A DNA stretch of 64,000 bases from Tabrizicola sp. TH137 (GCF_002855575.1 NZ_PKRQ01000003.1:310001-374000); one strand, 5' to 3'; counted from the stretch's first letter, positions 32,890 to 42,545 are shown. Made by a program: numbers and translations. The notes: generated by a model not told the origin, from the sequence alone.

Positions 32890-35436
32890 TCAAGCTGTCC
32901 CGGCAAGGCCTTGGCCCGGCCGCATCGCACCCCGCGCCGCCCACCAGGCCGCCACTTTCCGCTGCCCGGCGGTCAACCCGATCCCCAGCGCGATGCCGCC
33001 CACAATCGACAGCGCCGAAAAGGCCCATCCCGGCAGCACATCCGCCCAACCCGCCATCACCACCTCGGGCAGCAGGCGATGGGTCAGGTAGATGAGATAG
33101 CTTGACGCCGCCACCGGCAGGATCGCCCCCCGCAGCCAGTCCGGGCAGGACAGGCGCGGCACGAACAGAAGCAGCGCCAGCACCCCGAAGATGCAGCCAT
33201 ATTTCAGCCAGGCCCCGTACCAGTTCCCGCCCAGCCAGGCGACCAGCGGCATCACCACCGCCGCCAGCCCCAGCACGATCCACTTCCGCCGCCGCGTATC
33301 CGCGCAACCGATCAGCCAGCCAAAGCAGGCCAGATAGGCCACCCAGGGCAGCGTGAACAGCTTCCGCCCCCCAAGGCCCAGCAGATCCGCCCCCCAAAGC
33401 CGCAGGGCCATCGCCCCCGCCAGCGCATAAAGCCCCGCCCGGAAAGGATTTTCCCGCACGACCCGCCGCACCCCGGGCAGCAGCGCCAGCCCCGCCAGCA
33501 GCAAAAGCATCTGCACCCAGACCTCGACGAACCAGTAAAGAAAGGGCAGCCGGTCATGGGTCACCGGATCGCCGATCCCGAAATTCGACACCAGCAACGC
33601 CGATCCCCAGGGCACCTGCCCCCAGGCGACAGAATAGCCGGTCAGGATCAGGTAATAGGGCAACAGCACCCGCCCCATCGGCCGGATCAGCGCCGCCCAA
33701 TCCCCGGCGGCAATCGCGGCGCGCTGGAACCGCGCCCACATCAGCCCCACCAGCACCACCATCGCCGCCGCACCGCCATAGACGGGCCACAGCGTCTCAT
33801 GCGTCACCACCACCGCGACAATGGCCCCGGCCCGCACCGCGATCTCGGTCGCAACACCCTGTTTTCCCGCGCCTTTCTCCATCCGCGCCAAGGCCGCGAC
33901 CGGCATCTCCTCCCATCCCTCCGGCACATGGCCCAGCGCCTTTTCCAGCGCCAGCACCAGTTCCACATGGCGCAGCGAATCCCCCGCCAATCCGGTGAAC
34001 GTGTCCCCCGGCCCGACTGGCAACGGATGAAAGCAGGCCCGGAAGGCGGCGGTCACGCCCGTCTCCGCCTCCGGCACCGCCACCCGCCCCAAGGCCGGGT
34101 AATCCACCTTGCCCGAGGCCAGCCGCGGCAGGGCCTCCACCGCAAAGGCATCGACATGCCGACGCATCACCCCCGCCACCTGCGCGGCCAGGTCCGCCAC
34201 ATCCGACGCCCGCTCCGCCCCTTCATAGGCCACGCGCAGCCCCTGGTCCCCGCCAAAGACCGCCACCCGCAGCCCGCGCTCGGCCAGCGCCGCCTCCACC
34301 GCGTCATGCCCGATCCGCACACCCGCGATCTTCGACATCCGCCGCTTGCGCCCGACGATCCGGTAAACCCCATCCGCCTCGCGCCGCGCGACATCCCCCG
34401 TGGCCAGCGCGCAAAGCGTTGATCCCAGGGCAAGATCAGACCGCGCGCTGGCGTAACCCATCATCACGTTCGGCCCGCGATACTCCAGTTCCCCTTCCTC
34501 CGCCTCCTCCCGCCCGCTCTCGTCGCGCAGCGTCAGATGCCCCCCCGGAACCGCAAAGCCGATGCACCCTGCCCGCGTCACCGCCATCTCCGCCGGAAGA
34601 CAGGCGATCCGCGCCACCGCCTCGGTCTGGCCATACATCGCATGGAACCGTCCGCCCCGCGCCGCCATGGCCTCGGCGAAGCGCCGCTGCACCGCAGGCG
34701 CCAACCCGCCCCCCGCCACGGCCAGGAAACGCAGGCCCGGCCAGGCCACATCCGCGAATCCCGCGCGGTCCAGCAGGTCATACCCCATCGGCACGGTCTG
34801 GATATTCGTCACCCCCAACGCCGCTGCGCGGTCAAGAAACCCTTCCGCCCGGATGCCGCCCTCGGCCAGCCAGACCGACGCCCCCGCCGCAAGATGCGAG
34901 GTCACGACCGACAGCCCGAAGGAATATTGCAAGGGCAGCACCAGCGCCGCCCGATCTGCCGCCGTGATCTCCAGCACCTCGGCAATCTGGGCCGCATTCG
35001 CCGCCACCGCCGCCGCCGACAGCCGCACAGCCTTGCCATGCCCCGTTGACCCCGAGGTCAGCATGAGCAGCGCCAGATCGGGATGCAACGGCCCCGCCCC
35101 ACGCCCGTCCAGCGTCAACCGCCAGCGCCCGCCCGCCAGTGCGAACACGGCTTCGGGCGCGAAATCCCGGCGGAACCGCTCCATCGCCGCGCTGTCGCCG
35201 GGCGGCAGCAGCGCCACCGCATGGCCCGCCGACCAGGCGCCCAGCAGCGCGGCGATGCTTTCGGCGCAGGTCACCGCCTCCAGCGCCACAAGCTTTCGCC
35301 CCGCCCCCAGCCGCCGCGCAAATCCTGTGGCCCGCTCTGCCAGCGCCGCCCGCGACACCTGCCTCCCATCCCCAAGGACCAGGGCCACCGCCTCGGGCGA
35401 CCCGGAGAGGAAAGAGGCAAGCGCAGCGAAGGACAT
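32890..35436 (-). CDS. Adenylation - carrier - membrane acyltransferase (AT3) fusion protein
   Basis: An 848-residue three-part enzyme. Residues 1-450 are an adenylate-forming domain: P-loop LTSGSTGHGKAV (about 127-137), YGQTEA (268), TGDVARR (346), GRKRRMSKIAGVRI (362) and catalytic Lys in LPRLASGKVDY (443). Residues 465-520 are a carrier domain with the phosphopantetheine Ser in LAGDSLRHVEL (Ser 487). Residues 530-835 hold about ten hydrophobic helices and begin with the R-X10-H signature of acyltransferase-3 proteins (Arg 535, His 546). The protein could activate an acid, hold it as a thioester and pass it through the membrane to an outer acceptor, like DltA-DltC-DltB in one chain. Substrate and acceptor are unknown. 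A CtrA-like box lies 51 bp upstream of the start. Confidence 0.85.
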   Translation of the reverse strand: MSFAALASFLSGSPEAVALVLGDGRQVSRAALAERATGFARRLGAGRKLVALEAVTCAESIAALLGAWSAGHAVALLPPGDSAAMERFRRDFAPEAVFALAGGRWRLTLDGRGAGPLHPDLALLMLTSGSTGHGKAVRLSAAAVAANAAQIAEVLEITAADRAALVLPLQYSFGLSVVTSHLAAGASVWLAEGGIRAEGFLDRAAALGVTNIQTVPMGYDLLDRAGFADVAWPGLRFLAVAGGGLAPAVQRRFAEAMAARGGRFHAMYGQTEAVARIACLPAEMAVTRAGCIGFAVPGGHLTLRDESGREEAEEGELEYRGPNVMMGYASARSDLALGSTLCALATGDVARREADGVYRIVGRKRRMSKIAGVRIGHDAVEAALAERGLRVAVFGGDQGLRVAYEGAERASDVADLAAQVAGVMRRHVDAFAVEALPRLASGKVDYPALGRVAVPEAETGVTAAFRACFHPLPVGPGDTFTGLAGDSLRHVELVLALEKALGHVPEGWEEMPVAALARMEKGAGKQGVATEIAVRAGAIVAVVVTHETLWPVYGGAAAMVVLVGLMWARFQRAAIAAGDWAALIRPMGRVLLPYYLILTGYSVAWGQVPWGSALLVSNFGIGDPVTHDRLPFLYWFVEVWVQMLLLLAGLALLPGVRRVVRENPFRAGLYALAGAMALRLWGADLLGLGGRKLFTLPWVAYLACFGWLIGCADTRRRKWIVLGLAAVVMPLVAWLGGNWYGAWLKYGCIFGVLALLLFVPRLSCPDWLRGAILPVAASSYLIYLTHRLLPEVVMAGWADVLPGWAFSALSIVGGIALGIGLTAGQRKVAAWWAARGAMRPGQGLAGTA

Positions 35437-35486
35437 GGCGGGATCACAGGGGATGAAGACCCCAACCCCTATGATATCCGACCTTT

Positions 35487-35515
35487 TTAATCAACTGTTA
35501 ATTTCCGACGGAAAT
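35487..35515 (-). promoter_or_regulatory. CtrA-like box and adjacent palindrome
   Basis: TTAA (35487-35490), seven bases, TTAA (35498-35501), an exact TTAA-N7-TTAA. Abutting it is ATTTCCG-A-CGGAAAT (35501-35515), a perfect 15-bp palindrome. Both lie in the 93-bp gap between the RTX gene and the fusion enzyme. Confidence 0.5.
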
Positions 35516-35529
35516 AATCGGAAAACGGA

Positions 35530-37098
35530 TCATTGCAGCTCGAAATCCGCCACCCGCAACGCGGTCACCCCGGTCAGCGTCGCCACCATCACCGCCGCCG
35601 CCTCCGTCCCCGTCCCATCGGCATCCCAGAAAAGCTGCCGGGTGGCCGTGTTGAAATAGAACCAGGACTCCCCGCTTCCCCCCGCAGACGTCCCGTTGCG
35701 GAACCGCAGCACCGTGTCCATCCCCTCGAAATTCACGGTGTTGAAGACGAAAGCATCCACCCCGCTGGCAAAATCCGTGATCGTGTCCCCGGCGGGGTTG
35801 CCGCCATCCCAGGTGTTGTAGAAGAACCGGTCCCGCCCCGACCCGCCCGTCAGGACATCCGCCCCCTCGCCGCCGACGATGCTGTCATTTCCGGCCCCGC
35901 CCGAAAGCGTGTCGCTGCCGAAATCCCCCTCCAGCCAGTTGGCCAGCCGGTTCCCGGTCATCCGGTCGCCCAGCGCGGTGCCATAAAGGTTCTCGATGCT
36001 GACCAGCGTCTCGACATTGCCGAACCCGTCATTCTGCACCTGCCCGCTGCTCCGCGACAGATCGACCACCGCGCCCGTCTCGACGGTCTCTTTCCAGAAC
36101 TCCATCGTATCCAAGCCCGCGCCCCCGTTGATCGAGTCCCTGCCATCCCCGCCGATGAACCAGTTGTCGGCCCCGTTCCCCGTGATCGCATCGCCAAAGC
36201 GCGTGCCGAACACCCCCTCGATGTTCAAGAGCGTGTCCTCCTGTCCCCATCCATCCCGGGCCACGCCTGTGGCAAGGTTGACGTTCACCCCGCGCAGCCC
36301 GCCAAAATCGGCATCCCGATCATAGCGCACGGTGTCATGCTCCCCGCCGCCGTCGATGGTGTCGCGCCCCTTCAACCCGGAAAAGCGCTCCGCTTCCGCC
36401 GATCCGGTGATCTGATCCGCGAAACGCGACCCTTCCACCCTTTCGACAGAGGTCAGCGTATCCGTGCCGCCCCAACTGTCTGTCGCCGTCCCCGTTTGAA
36501 GATTGACCACCGCCCCCCGGAAGGCCGTCCTGTCAAAGAAACTTTCCTGAAGCGAATAGGTGTCCCGGTCCGCTCCGCCGTCGATCACGTCATTTCCGGC
36601 ACCCGCATTGATCCAGTCAAAGCCCGCACCGCCAAAGATCGTGTCATTGCCGGGGTTCTGCCCGCCGATCAGGTCATCATCCGCATCGCTGCCAAGGATC
36701 CGGTCATCCCCCCGCAGCAGGGCTGTCCAGAAATCGAAGGCATCACCCGGCCGGTACTGCCCCCGATGCATCCAGCCCAGCCAGAGATGGTCCATCACCT
36801 CGGCCGGCAGGTCCAGCGATGTCGCCCGAAGCCAGGTGGCACCGCCGACCTTCACCGTCATCCCGGTCAAGCTGCCCTCGACCAGCCGCGCCCCATCCGG
36901 AAAGGTCCCGTCACTATAGGTCAGGCCCGTGCCGCTGAACCGGATCTCCACCGTGCCCCAATCCTCGGATTGCCAGGTCACGATGAAACTGCGCGACGTC
37001 CTCGAGACCGTCGTCCCACTGTCCAGAAAGTTCACGTCAAACAGGTCGGGCCAGTAAATTCCCCCGTTGCCGGGGTTCGAAATCGTCACGACAGCCAT
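35530..37098 (-). CDS. RTX (hemolysin-type calcium-binding) protein
   Basis: A 522-residue acidic repeat protein without an N-terminal signal peptide, as expected for type I secretion. The first 110 residues are unique (MAVVTISNPGNGGIYWPDLF, then TYSDGTFPDGARLVEGSL). Calcium-binding nonapeptides of the GGxGxDxhx type follow in several blocks: GGAGFDWINAGAGNDVIDGG, GGDGRDSINGGAGLDTMEF and SGGAGNDSIVGGEGADVLTG. Between them are longer repeats with VNLATG / VVNLQTGTATDSWGGTDTL and NVETLVSIENLYGTALGDRM. The last about 70 residues (DTITDFASGVDAFVFNTV to the LQ end) are the usual C-terminal secretion region. I start at 37098, which has GGGAG 8 bp upstream. No TolC/HlyB/HlyD genes are in the window. 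Confidence 0.9.
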   Translation of the reverse strand: MAVVTISNPGNGGIYWPDLFDVNFLDSGTTVSRTSRSFIVTWQSEDWGTVEIRFSGTGLTYSDGTFPDGARLVEGSLTGMTVKVGGATWLRATSLDLPAEVMDHLWLGWMHRGQYRPGDAFDFWTALLRGDDRILGSDADDDLIGGQNPGNDTIFGGAGFDWINAGAGNDVIDGGADRDTYSLQESFFDRTAFRGAVVNLQTGTATDSWGGTDTLTSVERVEGSRFADQITGSAEAERFSGLKGRDTIDGGGEHDTVRYDRDADFGGLRGVNVNLATGVARDGWGQEDTLLNIEGVFGTRFGDAITGNGADNWFIGGDGRDSINGGAGLDTMEFWKETVETGAVVDLSRSSGQVQNDGFGNVETLVSIENLYGTALGDRMTGNRLANWLEGDFGSDTLSGGAGNDSIVGGEGADVLTGGSGRDRFFYNTWDGGNPAGDTITDFASGVDAFVFNTVNFEGMDTVLRFRNGTSAGGSGESWFYFNTATRQLFWDADGTGTEAAAVMVATLTGVTALRVADFELQ

Positions 37099-37270
37099 CA
37101 CTCGCACTCCCAAAATCACCAAAGCCGACACAGATCACGGCCCCGTGATCCTGCCCCGAATCGCCCGTCTCAGGCAATGCCCGGGGTGGCGGCCCCCATC
37201 CCCCCTTCCCTTCCCGCCCGCCCGCGTGTAATGCCCCTGCCCTGACCCTTCCCTCCCCGGAGCCCCTGCA

Positions 37271-38059
37271 ATGCAAGGCAGCGCGAACCTCAACCTGATG
37301 ATCAAGGCCGCCCGCAAGGCAGGCCGCTCGCTCGTCAAGGACTTCCGCGAGGTCGAAAACCTTCAGGTCTCCGCCAAGGGTCCCGGCGATTTCGTCACCA
37401 AGGCCGACCGCGAGGCGGAACGGCTTATCCGGGACGAACTCATGGGCGGCCGCCCCTCCTATGGCTGGCTGGGCGAAGAGACCGGCACCCAGGACGGCCA
37501 GGACCCGACCCGCCGCTGGATCGTCGATCCGCTGGACGGAACCACGAACTTCCTGCACGGGATGCCGCATTGGGCCGTCTCCATCGCGCTGGAACACAAG
37601 GGCGAGATCGTCTCCGCCGTCGTCTATGACGCCGCCAAGGACGAAATGTTCTGGGCCGAAAAGGGCGCAGGCGCCTGGATGAACGACCGCCGCATCCGCG
37701 TCTCGGGCCGCCGCCATCTGCATGAGGCTGTCTTCGCCACGGGCATCCCCTACGGCGCCAAGGCCACGCTGCCCGCCATGCTCAAGGATCTCGCCCGGCT
37801 GATGCCCGCCACGGCCGGCGTGCGCCGCTGGGGCTCCGCCGCGCTCGACCTCGCCTATGTCGCCGCCGGACGCTTTGACGGCTTCTGGGAACGCGAATTG
37901 AAGGCCTGGGACATCGCCGCCGGCCTGCTTCTGGTGAAAGAGGCGGGCGGCTTCGTCACCGGCCTGCGCGAGGGCGATGACCCGCTGGAAAAGGGCGCGC
38001 TCATTGCCTGCAATGACGCCCTCTACACCCCCTTCGCCACGCTGCTGCGCGACGCCTGA
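37271..38059 (+). CDS. suhB: Inositol monophosphatase family protein (SuhB-like)
   Basis: A magnesium-dependent phosphatase of 262 residues. Metal-binding motifs are all present: YGWLGEETGTQ (the GEE motif), IVDPLDGTTNFLHGMPHWAV (DPxDGTTNF) and KAWDIAAGLLLVKEAGG (WDxAAG). It may dephosphorylate myo-inositol-1-phosphate or act as the ribosome/RNA-polymerase-associated SuhB; the sequence alone cannot decide. It diverges from the RTX gene (172 bp) and converges on the rhomboid gene (42 bp). Confidence 0.92.
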   Translation: MQGSANLNLMIKAARKAGRSLVKDFREVENLQVSAKGPGDFVTKADREAERLIRDELMGGRPSYGWLGEETGTQDGQDPTRRWIVDPLDGTTNFLHGMPHWAVSIALEHKGEIVSAVVYDAAKDEMFWAEKGAGAWMNDRRIRVSGRRHLHEAVFATGIPYGAKATLPAMLKDLARLMPATAGVRRWGSAALDLAYVAAGRFDGFWERELKAWDIAAGLLLVKEAGGFVTGLREGDDPLEKGALIACNDALYTPFATLLRDA

Positions 38060-38101
38060 CCGCCCGCCTGCACGGTCCCACCGCGCCCCTTCCGCACCCG
38101 T

Positions 38102-38869
38102 TCAGCGCGCATCCCATGGCCCCGGCCCGCCCCGCCTGACCCGGGGAATGCGGCTCTTCACCACCGCGTAATCCGCCACCGGATGCGGTGGCGCGCCATG
38201 CGTCCGCCCCCAATAGCCCGGCCCGCCCCGCCGCAGCCAGACCGGCACCGCCATGGCCAGCCCCGCGATGAACCCGCCCGCATGCGCCCAATAGGCCACC
38301 CCGCCCTGATCGGCCGCCGTGGCCCAGCCACTGCCCAACTGGATCGCGAACCATATCCCCAGCACGAGGAAGGCGGGAATCGGGATCACCCGGAAGAAGA
38401 CCACGAAGAAAAAGAACACATCCACCCGCGCCTTGGGGAACATCAACAGATAGCCCCCCATCACCCCGGCAATCGCGCCCGAAGCCCCCACCATCGGGAT
38501 CATGGACGCCGGATCGGCCAGATATTGCGCCCCCGCCGCCGCCACGCCGGAGGCAAGGTAAAAGAGAAGAAAGCCCAGATGGCCCATCTCCTCTTCCATA
38601 TTGTCACCAAAGACCCAGAGGAACAGCATGTTCCCCGCCAGATGCATCCAGCCGCCATGCAGGAACATCGAGGTGAGGAAGGTCAGATAGCCCTCGCCAT
38701 AGCTGATCCGCGCCGGCACCAGCCCCCAGACCATGTAGAACTGCCCCAGCGCCGCATCCGAAGCCAGCAGCGACCAGTAAAGCAGGAAGAACCCCACATT
38801 CGCCGCGATCAGGACGAAGGTCACATAGGGCACCCGCCCCGAGGGGTTGTGATCGCGGATCGGAAACAT
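38102..38869 (-). CDS. Rhomboid family intramembrane serine protease
   Basis: A 255-residue polytopic membrane protein. The catalytic Ser is in MVGASGAIAGVMGGYLLMFP (GxSG) and the catalytic His in VAYWAHAGGFIAGLAMA, the two residues of the rhomboid dyad; the WMHLAGNMLFLWVFGDNME segment holds the conserved H-x-x-G-N of helix 2. About six helices follow the N-terminus (MFPIRDHNPSGRVPYVTFVL). The start at 38869 is the family start; the longer frame runs into the dispersed repeat at 38949-39002. It would cleave single-pass membrane proteins within the bilayer. Substrate unknown. Confidence 0.92.
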   Translation of the reverse strand: MFPIRDHNPSGRVPYVTFVLIAANVGFFLLYWSLLASDAALGQFYMVWGLVPARISYGEGYLTFLTSMFLHGGWMHLAGNMLFLWVFGDNMEEEMGHLGFLLFYLASGVAAAGAQYLADPASMIPMVGASGAIAGVMGGYLLMFPKARVDVFFFFVVFFRVIPIPAFLVLGIWFAIQLGSGWATAADQGGVAYWAHAGGFIAGLAMAVPVWLRRGGPGYWGRTHGAPPHPVADYAVVKSRIPRVRRGGPGPWDAR

Positions 38870-38948
38870 CGCGAAAGGCTTGCCGAAGCCCGCCTCCCGG
38901 TCAAGGTCCCACGTCGCCCTCCAAAAACCGCCCCCACCCGGCAGCCGA

Positions 38949-39002
38949 CACTTTCTGTCTGAAAATATCCTCAGGGGGTGAATGGGCCGCATGGCCAAGA
39001 GT
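38949..39002 (-). repeat. Dispersed terminator-like element, inverted copy
   Basis: CACTTTCTGTCTGAAAATAT then CCTCAGGGGGTGAATGGGCC and GCATGGCCAAGAG. In minus orientation it lies 97 bp downstream of the putA stop and upstream of the rhomboid gene, so it probably ends the putA transcript. It is closest to the copy at 19996-20060. Confidence 0.65.
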
Positions 39003-39098
39003 GGGCGGAACGCCCCCTGCCCCGCCTTGGTCCGCGCGCAGGCGCGGGCCAAGGGAAAAAGGCTTGCCTGCGGGGGCGCCCGCCCCCGCAGGCTCCGC

Positions 39099-42000
39099 TC
39101 AATTCGCCTCGACCAGCAATTGGGCATTCCCGCCCGAGGCTGTCGTGTCGATGCAGACATGCCGCTCCAGCCGCGCATGGCCCCGGTCGGGCCTCCCGCC
39201 GATCAGCGGCAGGATCGGCCCCGTCCGCCCGGCCAGCGCCTGCGCATAGGGTCTCCCCGCCTCTGCCCCGCCCCACCAGACCGCCCCGGCAAAACCCGCC
39301 AGCCGCCCCAGCGCCGCAGGCTCCAGCGACGGCGCCTCCACCGCCACGCCGCCCAGCGCCCGGATCGCCGCCGCCTGGTCCGCCGCCGCCGCCGCCGTCG
39401 GCCCCAGACAGAGCACCGGCTCCCGCGCAACGCTGGTCAGCCGGTTCGACTCCCCCGTCGGCCCCGGCAGGTCATGGCTCATCGGCCCCGGCGCAGGCAC
39501 AGCCCCCGCCGCGCGCAGCGCCGCCGCCACCTCGGCCTCCGTCGCCGCGCGCCCGTCTCCGGCCACCTCGGCCACCTCCACCCGCGTAAAGCGCATCAGG
39601 TAATCCGGCCCCCCCGCCTTCGGCCCCGTCCCCGACAGCCCTTCGCCGCCAAAGGGCTGGCTGCCGACCACGGCGCCGATCTGGTTGCGGTTGACATAGG
39701 TATTGCCCACCCGCAGCCGCTCCACGATCCGCTGCACCCGGTCGTCGATCCGGGTATGCAGCCCAAAGGTCAGGCCGTAACCAGTCGCATTCACCGCCTC
39801 CACCACCCGGTCGATCTCATCGGCGCGGAAGGTGGCGACATGCAGCACCGGCCCGAAAATCTCGCGCGTCATCGCCGCGATCCCGTCCACCCGGATCACC
39901 GCAGGCCCCACGAAGGTTCCCGCCAAAGGCGCCGCCATCTCCTTCACCACGCGCCCCGCCGCCCGCGCCGCCGCCACATGGTCGCGGATCGTGCCAGCCG
40001 CCTCGGCGTCAATCACCGGCCCAACATCGGTGGTCAGATCCCACGGATCGCCCAAGGCCAGCTCATCCATCGCGCCCGACAGCATCTCCAGCACCGTCTC
40101 GGCCACATCCTCCTGCACGTAGAGGCAGCGCAGGGCCGAACATCTCTGTCCCGCCGACTGGAACGAGGACGCAAGGATATCCCGCACCGCCTGTTCCGGC
40201 AGCGCCGTCGAATCCACCAGCATCGCGTTCAACCCGCCCGTTTCCGCGATCAAGGGCGCGGTCGGGTCCAGATGGTCCGCCATCGCGCGGCGGATCATCA
40301 GCGCCGTCTCGGTGGACCCCGTGAAACAGACCCCACCCACGCGCGGGTCAGAGGTCAGCATCCGCCCCACCACCGGCCCCTCGCCGGGCAGAAGTTGCAG
40401 CGCCGTCACCGGCACCCCCGCCTTGTGCATCAGACCCACGGCGAAAGCCGCGATCAGCGGCGTCTGTTCCGCAGGCTTGGCCAGAACCGCATTGCCCGCC
40501 GCCAGTGCCGCCGCGATCTGCCCGGTGAAAATCGCCAGGGGGAAGTTCCAAGGCGAAATGCAGGTGAACACCCCCCGCGCCGGGGCCGTCAGCCCCGCCG
40601 CCCCATCGGCATAGTAGCGCAGGAAATCGACGGCCTCCCGCAACTCCGCCACCGCATCGGCCAGCGTCTTGCCCGCCTCCCGCGCCAAAAGCGCGAAGAT
40701 CGGCCCGAACTCCGCCTCATACAAATCCGCCACCCGGCGCAGCACCTCTGCCCGCTCCGGCACAGCCGCCGCCCAGGGTTCGGCCAGCCGCAGCGCCGTC
40801 TCCACGTCCGGCGCGCCCGCCTGCACCACATGCCCCACCAGATCGCCCGTCGCAGGGTTCCGCACCTCCACCCGCAGGCCCCCCGCAGGCCGCCCCGCAA
40901 TCATCGGCCCCGCCTCGAACCGCTGCGTGGCAAAGGGCGCGCGCGCGGCCTCGATCGCCGCCAGATGCCCCGCATCCGTCAGATCGAACCCCTTGGAATT
41001 CACCCGCGCGCCAAACAGCGCAGGCCCCGTCTTCAGCGCCGGATTGGCGACCGCCGCCATCCCCTCCATCGCCGTCAGGGGGCAGGCCGCCACCACCTCC
41101 GGCGGGACCTCGTCATTCACGATCTGGTTCACGAAGGACGAATTCGCCCCGTTCTCCAACAGCCGCCGCACCAGATAGGCCAGCAGGTCCCGATGCGCTC
41201 CCACCGGCGCATAGATGCGGCAGCGCGTCCCCTCATCCGTCAGCACCAGATCATGCAGCCGCTCGCCCATCCCGTGCAGCCGCTGGAATTCAAAGGCCCG
41301 CTTGTCCGCAGCCATCTCCAGGATCGCCGCCACCGTATGCGCGTTATGCGTGGCAAATTGCGGATAGATGCGGTCGGTCATCCCCAGCAATTTCCGCGCA
41401 TTGGCGATATAGCTCACATCCGTCGCCTGCTTGCGCGTGAAGACCGGGAAGGATGTCAGCCCCATCACCTGCGCCCGCTTCACCTCGGCATCCCAATAGG
41501 CGCCCTTCACCAACCGGACCATGATCTTCCGATCCAGCCGCGCGCTCAGCGCATAAAGCCAGTCGATCACCGCCCCGGCGCGACGGCCGTAAGCCTGCAC
41601 CACCACGCCGAACCCGTCCCAGCCCGCCAGCGAGGCATCCGACAGCACCGCCTCGATCACCTCCAGCGACAGCGCCAGCCGATCCGCCTCTTCCGCGTCG
41701 ATGTTGAAGCCCAGGCCCGCCGCCTTGGCCAGCCCCGCCAAGGCCCGCACACGCGGCACCAGTTCCGCCATGACCAGTGCCCGCTTGGCCACCTCATAGC
41801 GCGGATGCAGCGCCGACAGCTTCACCGAAATCCCCGGATTGGCGCGGATATCCGCGCCCTTCGCCGCCGCTGCAATCGCGGTGATCGCCTTGGAATAGGC
41901 CAGGTGATAGCGCCGCGCGTCCCCTTCCGTCCTCGCCGCCTCGCCCAGCATGTCATAGCTGTAGGTGTATCCCTTCGCCTCCAGCTCCGTCGCCCGCTTC

Positions 42001-42545
42001 ATCGCGGCCTCGATCGTCTCGCCCAGAACGAACTGCCGCCCCATCTCCTTCATCGCCTGCGCCACCGCGCGGCGGATCACCGGTTCGCCCAGCCGCTTCA
42101 CGGCGGCGCGCAAATGGCCCACCACCCCCGGCTCGCGATCCTCCAGCACCTTCCCGGTCAGCATCAGCGCCCAGGTGGACGCGTTCACCAGAGACGAGGC
42201 CGATTTCCCCAGATGCCGCCCCCAGTCGGAAGGCGCGATCTTGTCCTCGATCAACGCATCCATCGTCTCGGCATCCGGCACGCGCAGCAGCGCCTCGGCC
42301 AGACACATCAGCGCCACGCCCTCTTCGGTGGACAGCCCGTATTCGGCCAGGAAAACCTCCATCAGCCCCGGCTTCACGCTGTCACGGATGCGGCGCACCA
42401 GCCCCGCCCCGGCGGCGGTGATCCGCGCCCGCGCGGCATCGTCCAGCCCCGCCTCGGCGATCAAACGCCGCACCAGCGCCGCCTCATCGGCAAGGCTTTC
42501 CAGGGCGATCACGGACCAGGGTTCAGAAGGAATGTCGCGGGGCAT
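39099..42545 (-). CDS. putA: Bifunctional proline dehydrogenase / delta-1-pyrroline-5-carboxylate dehydrogenase
   Basis: Oxidises proline to glutamate in two channelled steps; 1148 residues. The N-terminal part (to about 470) is the FAD proline dehydrogenase barrel: SVKLSALHPRYE, KIMVRLVKGAYWDAEVKRAQ, VFTRKQATDVSYIANARKL, ATHNAHTVAAILEMA, RIYAPVGAHRDLLAYLVRRL. The second part is an aldehyde dehydrogenase with catalytic Glu in APLIAETGGLNAML and catalytic Cys in QSAGQRCSALRCLYVQED. A further about 100-residue C-terminal ALDH-like segment is present. It lacks the ribbon-helix-helix of E. coli PutA, so it cannot repress itself; the divergent Lrp-type gene takes the regulatory role. Confidence 0.97.
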   Translation of the reverse strand: MPRDIPSEPWSVIALESLADEAALVRRLIAEAGLDDAARARITAAGAGLVRRIRDSVKPGLMEVFLAEYGLSTEEGVALMCLAEALLRVPDAETMDALIEDKIAPSDWGRHLGKSASSLVNASTWALMLTGKVLEDREPGVVGHLRAAVKRLGEPVIRRAVAQAMKEMGRQFVLGETIEAAMKRATELEAKGYTYSYDMLGEAARTEGDARRYHLAYSKAITAIAAAAKGADIRANPGISVKLSALHPRYEVAKRALVMAELVPRVRALAGLAKAAGLGFNIDAEEADRLALSLEVIEAVLSDASLAGWDGFGVVVQAYGRRAGAVIDWLYALSARLDRKIMVRLVKGAYWDAEVKRAQVMGLTSFPVFTRKQATDVSYIANARKLLGMTDRIYPQFATHNAHTVAAILEMAADKRAFEFQRLHGMGERLHDLVLTDEGTRCRIYAPVGAHRDLLAYLVRRLLENGANSSFVNQIVNDEVPPEVVAACPLTAMEGMAAVANPALKTGPALFGARVNSKGFDLTDAGHLAAIEAARAPFATQRFEAGPMIAGRPAGGLRVEVRNPATGDLVGHVVQAGAPDVETALRLAEPWAAAVPERAEVLRRVADLYEAEFGPIFALLAREAGKTLADAVAELREAVDFLRYYADGAAGLTAPARGVFTCISPWNFPLAIFTGQIAAALAAGNAVLAKPAEQTPLIAAFAVGLMHKAGVPVTALQLLPGEGPVVGRMLTSDPRVGGVCFTGSTETALMIRRAMADHLDPTAPLIAETGGLNAMLVDSTALPEQAVRDILASSFQSAGQRCSALRCLYVQEDVAETVLEMLSGAMDELALGDPWDLTTDVGPVIDAEAAGTIRDHVAAARAAGRVVKEMAAPLAGTFVGPAVIRVDGIAAMTREIFGPVLHVATFRADEIDRVVEAVNATGYGLTFGLHTRIDDRVQRIVERLRVGNTYVNRNQIGAVVGSQPFGGEGLSGTGPKAGGPDYLMRFTRVEVAEVAGDGRAATEAEVAAALRAAGAVPAPGPMSHDLPGPTGESNRLTSVAREPVLCLGPTAAAAADQAAAIRALGGVAVEAPSLEPAALGRLAGFAGAVWWGGAEAGRPYAQALAGRTGPILPLIGGRPDRGHARLERHVCIDTTASGGNAQLLVEAN

